Source: Alistipes sp. | GTDB taxonomy: Bacteria > Bacteroidota > Bacteroidia > Bacteroidales > Rikenellaceae | Direction of reading: 5' to 3' | NCBI GenBank assembly: GCA_020026335.1 | Contig: JAHHQO010000009.1 | Span: forward strand, 40,674 to 104,673 | DNA: 64,000 bases | Shown: one piece after another, positions 8,720 through 17,895 of the stretch | How the letters are laid out: every line of letters starts with the position of its first letter | Numbering within the stretch: the stretch's first letter is position 1 | Program-made: the position numbers and the translations under genes | Notes under the pieces: generated by a model | Told to the model about the DNA's origin: nothing | The model's input: the letters and a program-made list of their open reading frames with translations, nothing else | Database searches by the model: none

Positions 8720-8859
8720 GCCCTGTCGGGCGACCTGCTTTTTTTGAGAAGGTCGGTTGTGGGGCGTCGGAGAACGGCAGTAGGAGAGCAGATGAAAAAA
8801 AATGTACCCGAGAGTGTGAATTAATCCAACGATGGAGTACAACGTATCGACTAAATTTT

Positions 8860-8867
8860 TATATTTG
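8860..8867 (+). promoter_or_regulatory. -7 box of NlpE-like gene
   Basis: TATATTTG, 40 nt ahead of the ATG. No clear -33 element is visible at normal spacing. Confidence 0.5.
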
Positions 8868-8906
8868 TAATCATTATTTGGATTAACTCATTAAACTTTT
8901 TTTGTT

Positions 8907-9374
8907 ATGAAAATGAAGATTGTTTGCATGTTCCTGTTGGCAGCTGCACTGACTGCCTGCAACGGAGCTTCACAGAAGAAAAACAATACCGCTGAGGCCG
9001 CTGCCGCTACCGAAACCGTAGCTGCTGAAACCACCAAAGCCGTAAGTGCAACCGATTACTTCGGTACTTACGAGGGCGTTATTCCCGCAGCCGACTGCGA
9101 GGGTATCAAGACCGTATTGACCATCAACGAGGACACCACCTACAAACTCGTCAGCGAGGCTCTCGGTGAGAAAGAGGCTGAGGGCGAAGGTGCTGTTGAG
9201 ACCAACGGTACATACAATGTCATCGAGAATGGCCTTATCGAGTTGGTAAGACCTTCATCGGGCGACAAGACCTACTACAAGATTGTAGAGGGTAAGGGTC
9301 TGATGCTCTCTGACGAGGCAGGCACAATCAACGAGGGTGAGCTGTCGGAGTACTACATCTTGAAGAGAAAGTAA
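8907..9374 (+). CDS. NlpE-like (copper resistance N-terminal domain) lipoprotein
   Basis: A 155-aa lipoprotein: signal peptide LLAAALTACNG (Cys about 18), an Ala/Thr/Glu-rich linker (about 24-47), then one NlpE N-terminal domain. The domain shows YEGVIPAADCEGIKTVLTI (NlpE pattern Y-G-hPCADC-GI-T-L) and ends LSEYYILKR. The usual first Cys of the CADC motif is Ala here (AADC), so the E. coli-type Cys pair is not conserved. In E. coli NlpE is a surface-contact and envelope stress sensor; the role in Bacteroidetes is not established. Monocistronic. Confidence 0.82.
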   Translation: MKMKIVCMFLLAAALTACNGASQKKNNTAEAAAATETVAAETTKAVSATDYFGTYEGVIPAADCEGIKTVLTINEDTTYKLVSEALGEKEAEGEGAVETNGTYNVIENGLIELVRPSSGDKTYYKIVEGKGLMLSDEAGTINEGELSEYYILKRK

Positions 9375-9417
9375 TCTCCCGGCGGAGTTGTCCGAGAGGG
9401 CAATACCCTAAAATAAG

Positions 9418-9447
9418 AAAGCCGACGTTCTGATGAACGCCGGCTTT
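9418..9447. terminator. Bidirectional terminator between NlpE-like gene and dusB
   Basis: AAAGCCGaCGTTC pairs with GAACGcCGGCTTT around a TGAT loop. A-run on the left and T-run on the right let it serve both convergent genes. Confidence 0.8.
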
Positions 9448-9467
9448 TCTTGTATCATGTCCGAAGA

Positions 9468-10490
9468 TTAAATATCGTGGGAGAGGGGAGCGGGAACAGC
9501 TCCGCTGAGGTCGTAGTCGCCCCATGTGGCTGCTACATAGTCGAGGGTGGAGAACAATTCGTCGATGTCGAGCGAGGTCACCAGCTTCATGCGTGTGGAT
9601 TTGAAGTCGGGCAGTCCCTTGAAATAGTTGGTCAGATGACGGCGCATTTCGAGAATGCCGACATAGTCGCCCTTGATTTCCAGCGATTTCTTGAGGTGCT
9701 CCTTGGCGATGGCCACACGCTCCAACACCGAAGGCTGGGGCAGGGTCTCACCTGTTGCCAAATAGTGCTTTACCTCGCGGAAAATCCACGGACGGCCGTA
9801 GGTGGCACGACCAATCATGATGCCGTCCACACCGTATTTGTCGAACATCTCCTTGGCCTTGGCGCCCGAGTCCACATCTCCGTTGCCGATGATGGGAATA
9901 TGAATCAGAGGGTTGTTCTTCACCTTGCCGATGAGTGTCCAATCCGCCTCACCGCGGTACATCTGTGCGCGTGTGCGACCGTGAATGGTCAGCGCGGCGA
10001 TGCCCACATCCTGCAGACGGAGGGCAATCTCCTCGATGTTCTTGTTGTCGTCGTCCCAGCCCAAACGGGTCTTCACGGTGACGGGTTTCTTCACGGCCTG
10101 CACAATCTGGCGGGTCATCTCCACCATCAGAGGTACATCCTTCATCATGCCCGAACCGGCACCGCGTCCGGCAATCTTCTTCACCGGACAACCGAAGTTG
10201 ATGTCGATGATGTCGGGATTGGCGGCATCGGCCATCTTGGCGGCCTCGACCATCGACTCCAGAATGTGACCGTAGATTTGTATACCCACGGGACGCTCCG
10301 CATCGTCAATCTGTAATTTCTTGAGCGATTTGGCGGCATCGCGAATCAGACCGTCCGAAGAGATGAACTCGGTGTAGACCACATCGGCACCGAATTTCTT
10401 GCACATGTATCTGAATGAGGGGTCGGTGACATCCTCCATGGGAGCGAGGAACAGGGGCTTGTCGCCCAACTCAATATCGGCTATTTTCAT
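9468..10490 (-). CDS. dusB: tRNA-dihydrouridine synthase (DusB type)
   Basis: FMN enzyme that reduces uridines in tRNA D-loops. The 340-aa protein starts with the TIM-barrel flavin site (LFLAPMEDVTDPSFR, residues 13-27), has the catalytic cysteine in INFGCPVKKI (C101), and the substrate and flavin motifs VKTRLGWDD, IHGRTRAQMYRG, IIGNGDV and GIMIGRATYGRPWIF. A C-terminal helical RNA-binding region follows. Single gene with terminator at its 3' end; divergent from argS. Confidence 0.94.
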   Translation of the reverse strand: MKIADIELGDKPLFLAPMEDVTDPSFRYMCKKFGADVVYTEFISSDGLIRDAAKSLKKLQIDDAERPVGIQIYGHILESMVEAAKMADAANPDIIDINFGCPVKKIAGRGAGSGMMKDVPLMVEMTRQIVQAVKKPVTVKTRLGWDDDNKNIEEIALRLQDVGIAALTIHGRTRAQMYRGEADWTLIGKVKNNPLIHIPIIGNGDVDSGAKAKEMFDKYGVDGIMIGRATYGRPWIFREVKHYLATGETLPQPSVLERVAIAKEHLKKSLEIKGDYVGILEMRRHLTNYFKGLPDFKSTRMKLVTSLDIDELFSTLDYVAATWGDYDLSGAVPAPLSHDI

Positions 10491-10607
10491 TGAAAAATTA
10501 TCGTTCTGTTATGTGATTTTCTATTGTGAAATTCATCGCAAATATACGCAATGTTTTGCGTTTGGTGAAATGATGGGCATATAATGCATATAAATAGTGG
10601 CGTAAGG

Positions 10608-10638
10608 TTGATTATTAGACGAAAAAAAGCTAAATTTG
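10608..10638 (+). promoter_or_regulatory. Promoter of argS
   Basis: TTG at 10608-10610, 20 nt spacer, TAAATTTG at 10631-10638; the start codon lies 27 nt further on. Confidence 0.7.
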
Positions 10639-10664
10639 CAACCAATTTAGTCATGATTTAGAAT

Positions 10665-12446
10665 ATGAATATTGAGAACTTTATTTCGGATGTAGTGCGC
10701 CAGTCTGTGGAGGCACTCTATGGACCTCTCGAAGGAGAGCAGTTACAGATTCAGAAAACCCGTAAAGAATTTGAGGGTGATTATACACTTGTAACCTTTC
10801 CCCTGTTGCGACGAAGTCGAAAGTCGCCCGAGGCCACCGCAACCGAAATCGGTGAATATATGACTGCCAACGTTCCCGAAATCAAGTCGTTCAATGTCAT
10901 CAAGGGCTTCTTGAACCTGGTGCTGGACGGCGCGTTCTGGGCAAAGCGTTTCGAGGAGATTTTCGCCGATGAGAAGTTTGGTGAGGCGGAGCCTACGGGT
11001 CGTACCATTATGATTGAGTATTCGTCACCCAATACCAACAAGCCCCTTCACCTGGGTCATATTCGCAACAACCTGCTCGGTTATTCGGTGGCACAGATTC
11101 TTAAGGCCAACGGTCACAACGTGATGAAGGTGAACCTGGTCAATGACCGCGGTATTCACATCTGCAAGTCGATGCTGGCATGGAAACTCTACGGTAACGG
11201 TGAGACTCCCGAATCGACAGGCATGAAGGGTGACCACCTCGTGGGTAAATACTACGTGGAGTTCGATAAGCACTACAAGGCTCAGATTAAGGAGCTGATG
11301 GCTGCCGGACAGAGCGAGGACGAGGCCAAGAAGAATGCTCCCGTCATGTTGCAGGCACAGGAGATGTTGCGCAAGTGGGAGGCCAAGGATCCTGAGGTAT
11401 ATGCTTTGTGGAAGACCATGAACGGCTGGGTATACAAAGGCTTCGATGTTACATATAAGGCACTCGGCGTTGATTTCGATAAGGTATATTACGAGTCTCA
11501 AACTTACCTGTTGGGTAAGTCGCTGGTCGAGGAGGGTCTCCAGAAGGGCGTCTTCTACCGCCGTGACGACAACTCGGTATGGATTGACCTTACCGGTGAC
11601 GGACTGGACGAGAAGCTGCTCCTCCGCGGTGACGGCACCTCTGTATATATGACCCAGGATTTGGGTACTGCATATCGTCGTTTCGAGGACAACAAGCTCG
11701 ATGATATGATTTATGTAGTGGGTAACGAGCAGAACTACCACTTCCAGGTGCTGAAGCTCGTCCTCAAGAAGTTGGGCTATGCCGACTGGAGCGACCACAT
11801 CACCCACCTTTCCTACGGTATGGTGGAGTTGCCCGAGGGTAAGATGAAGTCGCGAGAGGGTACCGTTGTCGATGCCGACGATTTGATTGCCGACATGGTG
11901 GCTACCGCACGCGAGATTTCCGATGAGATGGGCAAGCTCAACGACTGCTCGGAAGAGGAGGCACAGAGCATCTCGAACATGGTGGGTCTGGGTGCCTTGA
12001 AGTACTTCATCTTGAAGGTCGATCCCAAGAAGACCATGTTGTTCGACCCCAAGGAGTCCATCGACTTCAACGGCAACACCGGTCCGTTCATTCAGTACAC
12101 CCACGCACGTATCCGCTCGATTATGCGTAAGGCTGCCGAGGCGGGTATCGACTTCAGTGGTGCTGCAAATGTAGAGTTCCTGCCCGAGGAGATTGGGCTG
12201 GTGAAAGCCATCTCGGAGTATCCTGCCATCGTGAAGCTGGCCGGTGATACCTTCTCACCCTCGGTGATCTGTAACTACATCTACGAGCTGGCCAAGTCGT
12301 TCAACGGCTACTACCACGACCACTCGATTCTCAAGGAGGAGAACGCCGAGGTACGCAAGATGCGTATCCAGTTGGCCGACGAGGTGTCGAGAGTTATCAG
12401 CAAGGGTATGAAACTCATGGGTATCGACGTACCCGAACGAATGTAA
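10665..12446 (+). CDS. argS: Arginyl-tRNA synthetase
   Basis: Class I synthetase charging tRNA-Arg. The 593-aa protein has the N-terminal Add1 domain (about 1-105), the Rossmann catalytic core with the HIGH-type motif HLGHIRNN in SSPNTNKPLHLGHIRNN (about 122-138), the KMSK counterpart as GKMKSREG (about residue 392), and the alpha-helical anticodon-binding domain at the C-terminus ending KLMGIDVPERM, the standard ArgS end. Own promoter and terminator. Confidence 0.97.
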   Translation: MNIENFISDVVRQSVEALYGPLEGEQLQIQKTRKEFEGDYTLVTFPLLRRSRKSPEATATEIGEYMTANVPEIKSFNVIKGFLNLVLDGAFWAKRFEEIFADEKFGEAEPTGRTIMIEYSSPNTNKPLHLGHIRNNLLGYSVAQILKANGHNVMKVNLVNDRGIHICKSMLAWKLYGNGETPESTGMKGDHLVGKYYVEFDKHYKAQIKELMAAGQSEDEAKKNAPVMLQAQEMLRKWEAKDPEVYALWKTMNGWVYKGFDVTYKALGVDFDKVYYESQTYLLGKSLVEEGLQKGVFYRRDDNSVWIDLTGDGLDEKLLLRGDGTSVYMTQDLGTAYRRFEDNKLDDMIYVVGNEQNYHFQVLKLVLKKLGYADWSDHITHLSYGMVELPEGKMKSREGTVVDADDLIADMVATAREISDEMGKLNDCSEEEAQSISNMVGLGALKYFILKVDPKKTMLFDPKESIDFNGNTGPFIQYTHARIRSIMRKAAEAGIDFSGAANVEFLPEEIGLVKAISEYPAIVKLAGDTFSPSVICNYIYELAKSFNGYYHDHSILKEENAEVRKMRIQLADEVSRVISKGMKLMGIDVPERM

Positions 12447-12457
12447 TAAACCATCTT

Positions 12458-12492
12458 AAACAGAGGAGTTACAACAACTCCTCTGTTTTTTT
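12458..12492 (+). terminator. Terminator after argS
   Basis: Perfect 13-bp stem AAACAGAGGAGTT / AACTCCTCTGTTT with a 5-nt loop and T-run. Confidence 0.88.
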
Positions 12493-12602
12493 GCGTACAT
12501 CCCGGTGAGAGAGTCCGAAAAAACGATTTGCGACAGCGAAAAATATTCGGTTTTTTGTTGATAAAGTCTGATGTCAAATTGTGTTTTTACGAGATTATTT
12601 TC

Positions 12603-12610
12603 TAACTTTG
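12603..12610 (+). promoter_or_regulatory. -7 box of purA promoter
   Basis: TAACTTTG, 44 nt before the ATG; a TTG lies at 12579-12581 with 21 nt spacing. Confidence 0.6.
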
Positions 12611-12654
12611 GGTGCAAAAAATATATTTTTGAACTATAATTTAATCGAAAAATA

Positions 12655-13926
12655 ATGAAAAAGGTAGACGTTATCCTCGGCCTGCAATGGGGAGACGAGG
12701 GCAAAGGCAAAGTAGTTGATGTTTTGACACCCCACTATGAGGTGGTAGCACGTTTCCAGGGTGGTCCCAACGCGGGTCACACATTGGAGTTCGGCGGTGA
12801 GAAATATGTACTTCGCTCGATTCCCTCGGGTATTTTCCAGGGCGGAAAAATCAATATTATCGGTAACGGTGTCGTTCTCGATGCAATTTTGTTCCGCGGT
12901 GAGGCTGAAGAGTTGGCCAAGAGCGGTCACGATTTGACTCAGCGTCTTTACATCTCGAAGAAGGCACACCTCATTCTGCCTACTCACCGTATTCTCGATG
13001 CAGCATACGAGGCTGCAAAGGGTAGTGCCAAGATTGGTACCACCGGTAAGGGTATCGGCCCCACCTACACCGACAAAATCAGCCGTAACGGTATGCGCGT
13101 GGGTGACCTCCTGAGCCCCGACTTCGAGAAAATTTATGCCGCTCACAAGGCACGTCACGAGCAGATTCTCCACGACCTCCACTATGAGTACGACATCACC
13201 GAGCTGGAGAAGCAGTGGTTCGAGGCCGTAGAGTTCCTCAAGCGTTTCCACCTGGTGGACAGCGAGTACTTCATCAACGAGACCCTTCGCGATGACAAGA
13301 GCATCTTGGCAGAGGGCGCACAGGGTACACTGCTTGATGTGGACTTCGGTTCTTATCCCTTCGTTACTTCGTCAAATACCGTTTGTGCCGGAGCTTGTAC
13401 AGGTCTGGGTATTGCTCCCAACCGTGTGGGTGAGGTCTTCGGTATCTTCAAGGCATATTGCACCCGCGTGGGTAGCGGTCCGTTCCCCACAGAGTTGTTC
13501 GATGAGACAGGTGCCACACTGCGCCAGCTGGGTCACGAGTTCGGTGCCGTAACCGGTCGTGAGCGTCGTTGTGGTTGGTTGGATATGGTCGCTCTGAAGT
13601 ATTCTATCATGATTAACGGTGTTACACAGCTGATTATGATGAAGTCTGACGTGATGAACGACTTCGAGACCATCAAGGTGGCTACCGGTTACGAGATTGA
13701 CGGCGAGAAGACCAACTATTTCCCCTTCTCGGTCAATGACGAGAGCAGCATCAAGCCCATCTACACCGAGTTCGAGGGTTGGAAATGCGACCTGCGCAGC
13801 TGCAAGTCTTATGACGAGTTCCCCGCAGCATTCAAGAATTATGTAGAATTTATCGAGCGCGAGACAGGTGTGCCTGTCAAGATTATCTCTGTCGGTCCCG
13901 ACCGCAGCGAGACTATCGTTCGATAA
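12655..13926 (+). CDS. purA: Adenylosuccinate synthase
   Basis: Joins IMP and aspartate with GTP hydrolysis in AMP synthesis. The 423-aa product begins VDVILGLQWGDEGKGKVVD, the family's GTP-binding and catalytic Asp loop (GDEGKG, about 12-17). Further motifs are QGGPNAGHT (catalytic His), GTTGKGIGPTY, and GRERRCGWLD for GTP binding. Full length. No terminator is seen between it and etfB 36 nt downstream, so read-through into the etf genes is possible. Confidence 0.97.
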   Translation: MKKVDVILGLQWGDEGKGKVVDVLTPHYEVVARFQGGPNAGHTLEFGGEKYVLRSIPSGIFQGGKINIIGNGVVLDAILFRGEAEELAKSGHDLTQRLYISKKAHLILPTHRILDAAYEAAKGSAKIGTTGKGIGPTYTDKISRNGMRVGDLLSPDFEKIYAAHKARHEQILHDLHYEYDITELEKQWFEAVEFLKRFHLVDSEYFINETLRDDKSILAEGAQGTLLDVDFGSYPFVTSSNTVCAGACTGLGIAPNRVGEVFGIFKAYCTRVGSGPFPTELFDETGATLRQLGHEFGAVTGRERRCGWLDMVALKYSIMINGVTQLIMMKSDVMNDFETIKVATGYEIDGEKTNYFPFSVNDESSIKPIYTEFEGWKCDLRSCKSYDEFPAAFKNYVEFIERETGVPVKIISVGPDRSETIVR

Positions 13927-13962
13927 AAGAAACCTACCATAAGCTTCAAAACTAAACCTACT

Positions 13963-14841
13963 ATGAAAAAAGAACTGAAAATCGTTGTCTTGGCTAAGCA
14001 GGTGCCCGATACCCGCAATGTGGGTAAGGATGCAATGACACCTGAAGGCACGGTAAACCGTGCGGCTTTGCCGGCTATTTTCAATCCCGAAGACCTCAAT
14101 GCACTCGAAATGGCACTTTCGCTGAAAGACCGTGTGGAAGGTGCCGAGGTCAGAGTCCTGACCATGGGTCCGCAGCGTGCCGCCGATGTGATTCGTGACG
14201 CCATGTTCCGTGGTGCTGATGGCGGATATCTGCTTTCGGGACGTGAATTTGCCGGTTCTGATACCTTGGCAACATCTTATGCACTTTCATGCGCACTTCG
14301 AAAGATAGAACCCGATATTATTATCGCAGGTCGTCAGGCTATCGATGGTGATACCGCACAGGTAGGACCTCAGGTGGCCGAGAAGTTGTCGCTTCCTCAG
14401 ATTACCTATGCCGAGGAGATTACCGAAATCAGAGAGGATTCGCTCGTCGTTCGCCGTCGTCTTGCAGGCGGTGTCGAATTGGTGGAGTGCCCCCTTCATT
14501 CGGTGATTACCGTCAATGCTTCGGCTCCGGCATGTCGTCCGCGCAATGCCAAGCGTGTGATGAAGTTCAAGTATGCATTGGCTACTTCGGAAAGAGCTGC
14601 CGCTCCCGAGTCGGTAGCCGCGAAGCGTGCCGCCGAGAAGGAGTATTTGCAGATTGTGGAGTTCTCTGCTGCCGATGTGAATCCCGACCCCGACCAGTTG
14701 GGTCTGAAGGGTTCGCCCACCAAGGTGAAGAGAATCGAAAACGTGGTCTTCCAGGCCAAGGAAGCCAAACGTCTGACGGCATCCGATGAGGATATTAATT
14801 CGCTGATGGTTGAACTTATTGCGAGCCACACGCTCGGTTAA
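13963..14841 (+). CDS. etfB: Electron transfer flavoprotein beta subunit
   Basis: Beta subunit of ETF, which carries electrons from acyl-CoA dehydrogenases to the respiratory chain or to bifurcating enzymes. 292 aa; recognisable are the opening VVLAKQVPDTRNV, NPEDLNALEMALSLKD, LTMGP, and the family block IIIAGRQAIDGDTAQVGPQVAEKLSLPQITY (from about residue 124), then the C-terminal recognition loop. Followed after 14 nt by etfA and then an acyl-CoA dehydrogenase with 1-nt overlap: one functional unit. Confidence 0.95.
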   Translation: MKKELKIVVLAKQVPDTRNVGKDAMTPEGTVNRAALPAIFNPEDLNALEMALSLKDRVEGAEVRVLTMGPQRAADVIRDAMFRGADGGYLLSGREFAGSDTLATSYALSCALRKIEPDIIIAGRQAIDGDTAQVGPQVAEKLSLPQITYAEEITEIREDSLVVRRRLAGGVELVECPLHSVITVNASAPACRPRNAKRVMKFKYALATSERAAAPESVAAKRAAEKEYLQIVEFSAADVNPDPDQLGLKGSPTKVKRIENVVFQAKEAKRLTASDEDINSLMVELIASHTLG

Positions 14842-14855
14842 TTACGCTTTTTGAG

Positions 14856-15875
14856 ATGAATAACATATTCGTATATATTGAGCTTGAAGGCGGAAAAATC
14901 GCCGATGTGAGTCTTGAATTGCTCACCAAGGGCCGTGAGTTGGCATCGACACTGGATGTCGAGTTGCACGCGGTGGCTTTGGGCGAGCAGCTTTCGGGCA
15001 TTGAAACCGAACTCGCAAAATATGGTGCCGATGTGGTATGGGTAGCCGACGACAAGGTCTTCGCACCTTTCCGCACACTTCCCCACACGGCAGTGATGTG
15101 TGGTCTGATTGAGGAGGAGAAGCCCCAGATTGTACTCTTTGGAGCAACCTGCATCGGTCGCGATTTCGCACCGCGTGTATCTTCTGCCCTGCACAGTGGT
15201 CTGACGGCCGACTGTACACAGCTGGTTATTGGTGACCACACCGACCCCAAGACCAAAACCGAGTACAAGAACCTGCTCTACCAGATTCGTCCTGCATTTG
15301 GCGGTAACATCATTGCCACCATCGTCAATCCCGACCACCGTCCCCAAATGGCTACGGTGCGTGAGGGTGTGATGCGCAAGGCGTATGCCGAGAAGGCAGG
15401 TCGTGGCGAGGTTCGTCAGATTGAATGGCATAAGTTTGTGAAGGACAGCGATTTGGTTGTCAAGATTATCGACAGAGAAATTGCCGAGAGTAAAATCGAC
15501 ATCAAGGGAGCTTCGGTAATTGTTGCCGGAGGTTACGGTATGGGCTCGAAGGAGAACTTCAAACTCGTCTATGACCTGGCCGAGGTGCTGGGTGCCGAGG
15601 TGGGTGCCAGCCGTGCTGCCGTCGATGCAGGCTTCACCGAACATGAGCGTCAAATCGGTCAGACCGGTGTTACCGTGCGCCCGAAGCTCTACATCGCGTG
15701 TGGTATTTCGGGACAGATTCAGCATACGGCAGGTATGGACCAGTCTTCGATGATTATCTCCATCAACACCGACCCCGATGCCCCCATCAACAAGATTGCC
15801 GATTATGTCATCACGGGCGATGTCAATGACATCATTCCCAAGATGATTAAGTTCTACAAACAAAATTCGAAGTAA
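14856..15875 (+). CDS. etfA: Electron transfer flavoprotein alpha subunit
   Basis: 339 aa. The N-terminal domain (about 1-180) pairs with EtfB. The C-terminal FAD domain shows VIVAGGYGMGSKENF, GASRAAVDAGF, QIGQTGVTVRPKLYIACGISGQIQH (FAD-binding signature, about residues 265-290) and NTDPDAPIN. Its stop codon overlaps the acyl-CoA dehydrogenase start (TAATG), which indicates translational coupling. Confidence 0.96.
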   Translation: MNNIFVYIELEGGKIADVSLELLTKGRELASTLDVELHAVALGEQLSGIETELAKYGADVVWVADDKVFAPFRTLPHTAVMCGLIEEEKPQIVLFGATCIGRDFAPRVSSALHSGLTADCTQLVIGDHTDPKTKTEYKNLLYQIRPAFGGNIIATIVNPDHRPQMATVREGVMRKAYAEKAGRGEVRQIEWHKFVKDSDLVVKIIDREIAESKIDIKGASVIVAGGYGMGSKENFKLVYDLAEVLGAEVGASRAAVDAGFTEHERQIGQTGVTVRPKLYIACGISGQIQHTAGMDQSSMIISINTDPDAPINKIADYVITGDVNDIIPKMIKFYKQNSK

Positions 15876-17599
15876 TGGCTAATTTCTTTTCAGATAATAA
15901 AGATTTGCAATTCCACCTTCAGCATCCTGCGATGCGCAAGATTGTGGAGTTGAAGGAGCGCAACTTCCGTGAGAAGGATGTTTATGACTATGCACCCCAC
16001 GATTTCGAAGATGCGATGGATTCTTATCGTCGTGTTTTGGAGATTGCCGGTGAGGTGTGTGGTGATGTGATTGCTCCCAATGCCGAGGGTGTCGATAAAG
16101 AGGGCCCCAAGGTGGTCAACGACCATGTGCAGTACGCTTCGGGTACTGTGGAGAACATGAAGGCGGTGGTCGATGCCGGTCTGGGTGGTCTGACTCTTCC
16201 CAGAAAGTACAACGGTCTGAACTTCCCGCTGATTTGCTTCGTGATGGCCAACGAGATGGTGGCACGTGCCGATGCAGGCTTCGAGAACATCTGGGGTTTG
16301 CAGGACTGCGCCGAGACCCTCAACGAGTTCGCCTCGGAGGAGTTGAAGGAGAAATTCCTGCCTCTGGTGTCTGAAGGTGCTACCTGCGCCATGGACCTGA
16401 CCGAGCCGGATGCCGGTTCCGATTTGGGTGCCGTGATGTTGAAGGCCACCTGGTCGGAGGAGAAGCAGACCTGGTTGCTCAACGGTGTAAAACGCTTTAT
16501 CACCAATGGTGACGGCGACATCTCGCTGGTGCTGGCTCGTACCGAGGAGGGCACAACCGATGCACGTGGTCTGTCAATGCTGGTCTATGACAAGCGTGAC
16601 GGCGGTATGAAGGTGCGCCGTATCGAGAATAAGATGGGTATCAAGGGTTCGCCTACCTGCGAGCTGGTATTCAACAATGCTCCCGCATATCTGGTCGGTG
16701 ACCGCAAGATGGGTCTTATCAAGTATGTCATGTCGTTGATGAACGCTGCCCGTCTGGGTATCGGTGCGCAGTCGGTGGGTACTTGTGAGGCGGCTTATCG
16801 CGAGGCTTTGAAGTATGCCCACGAACGCCAGCAGTTCGGCAAACCTATCGTGCAGTTCGCTGCCGTGTCGGAGATGTTGTCGAACATGAAGGCCAAGTTG
16901 CAGGGTGCACGTGCATTGCTCTATGAGACAGCTCGTTTCGTGGAGATTTACAAGCAGTACTCCCACATCTCGCACGAGCGTCCGTTGGAGGGCGATGAGC
17001 GTAAGGAGATGAAGTTCTACACCCGTTTGGCTGATGGTTTCACTCCGCTGGTCAAGCTCTTCTCTTCGGAGTACGCCAACCAGCTGGCCTACGATGCCAT
17101 TCAGATTCACGGTGGTTCGGGCTTCATGAAGGATTATCCCTGTGAGCGTCTCTACCGTGATGCACGTATCATGAATATTTACGAGGGTACATCGCAGTTG
17201 CAGGTGGTGGCTGCCATCAATGCTGTGACCAAGGGTACCTTCCTCGAGCAGATTGGCCGCTATGCCGAGGCGGAGTATGCCGACGCCGTGAAGCCCATCG
17301 TCGAGAAACTCAAGGCTTTGACCGAGCAGTTCCGCGAGATGGTCGATTACGTGGAGACCAACGACAAGGAGGTTGCCGGATTCAAGGAGTTCCATGCACG
17401 CCGTCTGGTCGAGACTGCCGGACACATCATCATCACCTACATTCTGTGCCGTCAGGCAGGCGAGTGCGAGGATTACCTCTCTTCGGCACGCGTATTCTGC
17501 AAGCTGGCCGTGGGTAAGATTGCCGAGGCTCACACCTACGTGATGAACTCAACGACCGATGATGTGGCACTCTTCAAGGCTGTCGAGCAGGAGTGCTAA
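15875..17599 (+). CDS. Acyl-CoA dehydrogenase, long form
   Basis: FAD enzyme that introduces an alpha-beta double bond into acyl-CoA and passes electrons to ETF. 574 aa, longer than the about 380 aa of simple ACADs because of a C-terminal helical extension (about 450-574). Motifs: CAMDLTEPDAGSDLG and LNGVKRFITNGD (FAD/substrate), RQQFGKPI, QIHGGSGFMKDYPCERLYRDARIMNIYEGTSQLQ, in which the Glu of YEGTS is the usual catalytic base. It directly follows etfBA. Substrate chain length cannot be read from sequence; in anaerobic Bacteroidales such units may run in the reductive direction. Confidence 0.93.
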   Translation: MANFFSDNKDLQFHLQHPAMRKIVELKERNFREKDVYDYAPHDFEDAMDSYRRVLEIAGEVCGDVIAPNAEGVDKEGPKVVNDHVQYASGTVENMKAVVDAGLGGLTLPRKYNGLNFPLICFVMANEMVARADAGFENIWGLQDCAETLNEFASEELKEKFLPLVSEGATCAMDLTEPDAGSDLGAVMLKATWSEEKQTWLLNGVKRFITNGDGDISLVLARTEEGTTDARGLSMLVYDKRDGGMKVRRIENKMGIKGSPTCELVFNNAPAYLVGDRKMGLIKYVMSLMNAARLGIGAQSVGTCEAAYREALKYAHERQQFGKPIVQFAAVSEMLSNMKAKLQGARALLYETARFVEIYKQYSHISHERPLEGDERKEMKFYTRLADGFTPLVKLFSSEYANQLAYDAIQIHGGSGFMKDYPCERLYRDARIMNIYEGTSQLQVVAAINAVTKGTFLEQIGRYAEAEYADAVKPIVEKLKALTEQFREMVDYVETNDKEVAGFKEFHARRLVETAGHIIITYILCRQAGECEDYLSSARVFCKLAVGKIAEAHTYVMNSTTDDVALFKAVEQEC

Positions 17600-17778
17600 A
17601 CCGGGGAGGGGCGAAAAGAGCGAAAGAGAGAGCGGGCGAGCAAGTAAGCGAACGAACGCGAAAAGTCTAAAGCGAGAGACTGCAATTAGGGTCTGAAATC
17701 GCGAAGACAAAATCGAAATAGCATCTTTCCTTCCTATATATATTGTGATGTTCCGGCACACGAAGTGTCGTAATATAG

Positions 17779-17815
17779 GCAGGTGTCAGAGTTTTGCTCT
17801 GATACCTGCTTTTAT
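17779..17815 (+). terminator. Terminator after the etf/acyl-CoA dehydrogenase operon
   Basis: 13-bp stem GCAGGTGTCAGAG / CTCTGATACCTGC with a 5-nt loop and T-rich tail, 180 nt after the stop codon. The purine-rich stretch 17602-17690 before it holds no ORF. Confidence 0.8.
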
Positions 17816-17895
17816 TCTGCCGATAGTGGGATATGTCGGCACAATTTTATAACTTTACATCACGTTATAGTCGTCAAACAGTAATTTTTAGCATT

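Noticed and set aside
17602..17690. Purine-rich stretch with GAGCGA-like repeats after the acyl-CoA dehydrogenase
   Set aside because: Irregular, with no unit length; judged low-complexity sequence rather than a repeat array.
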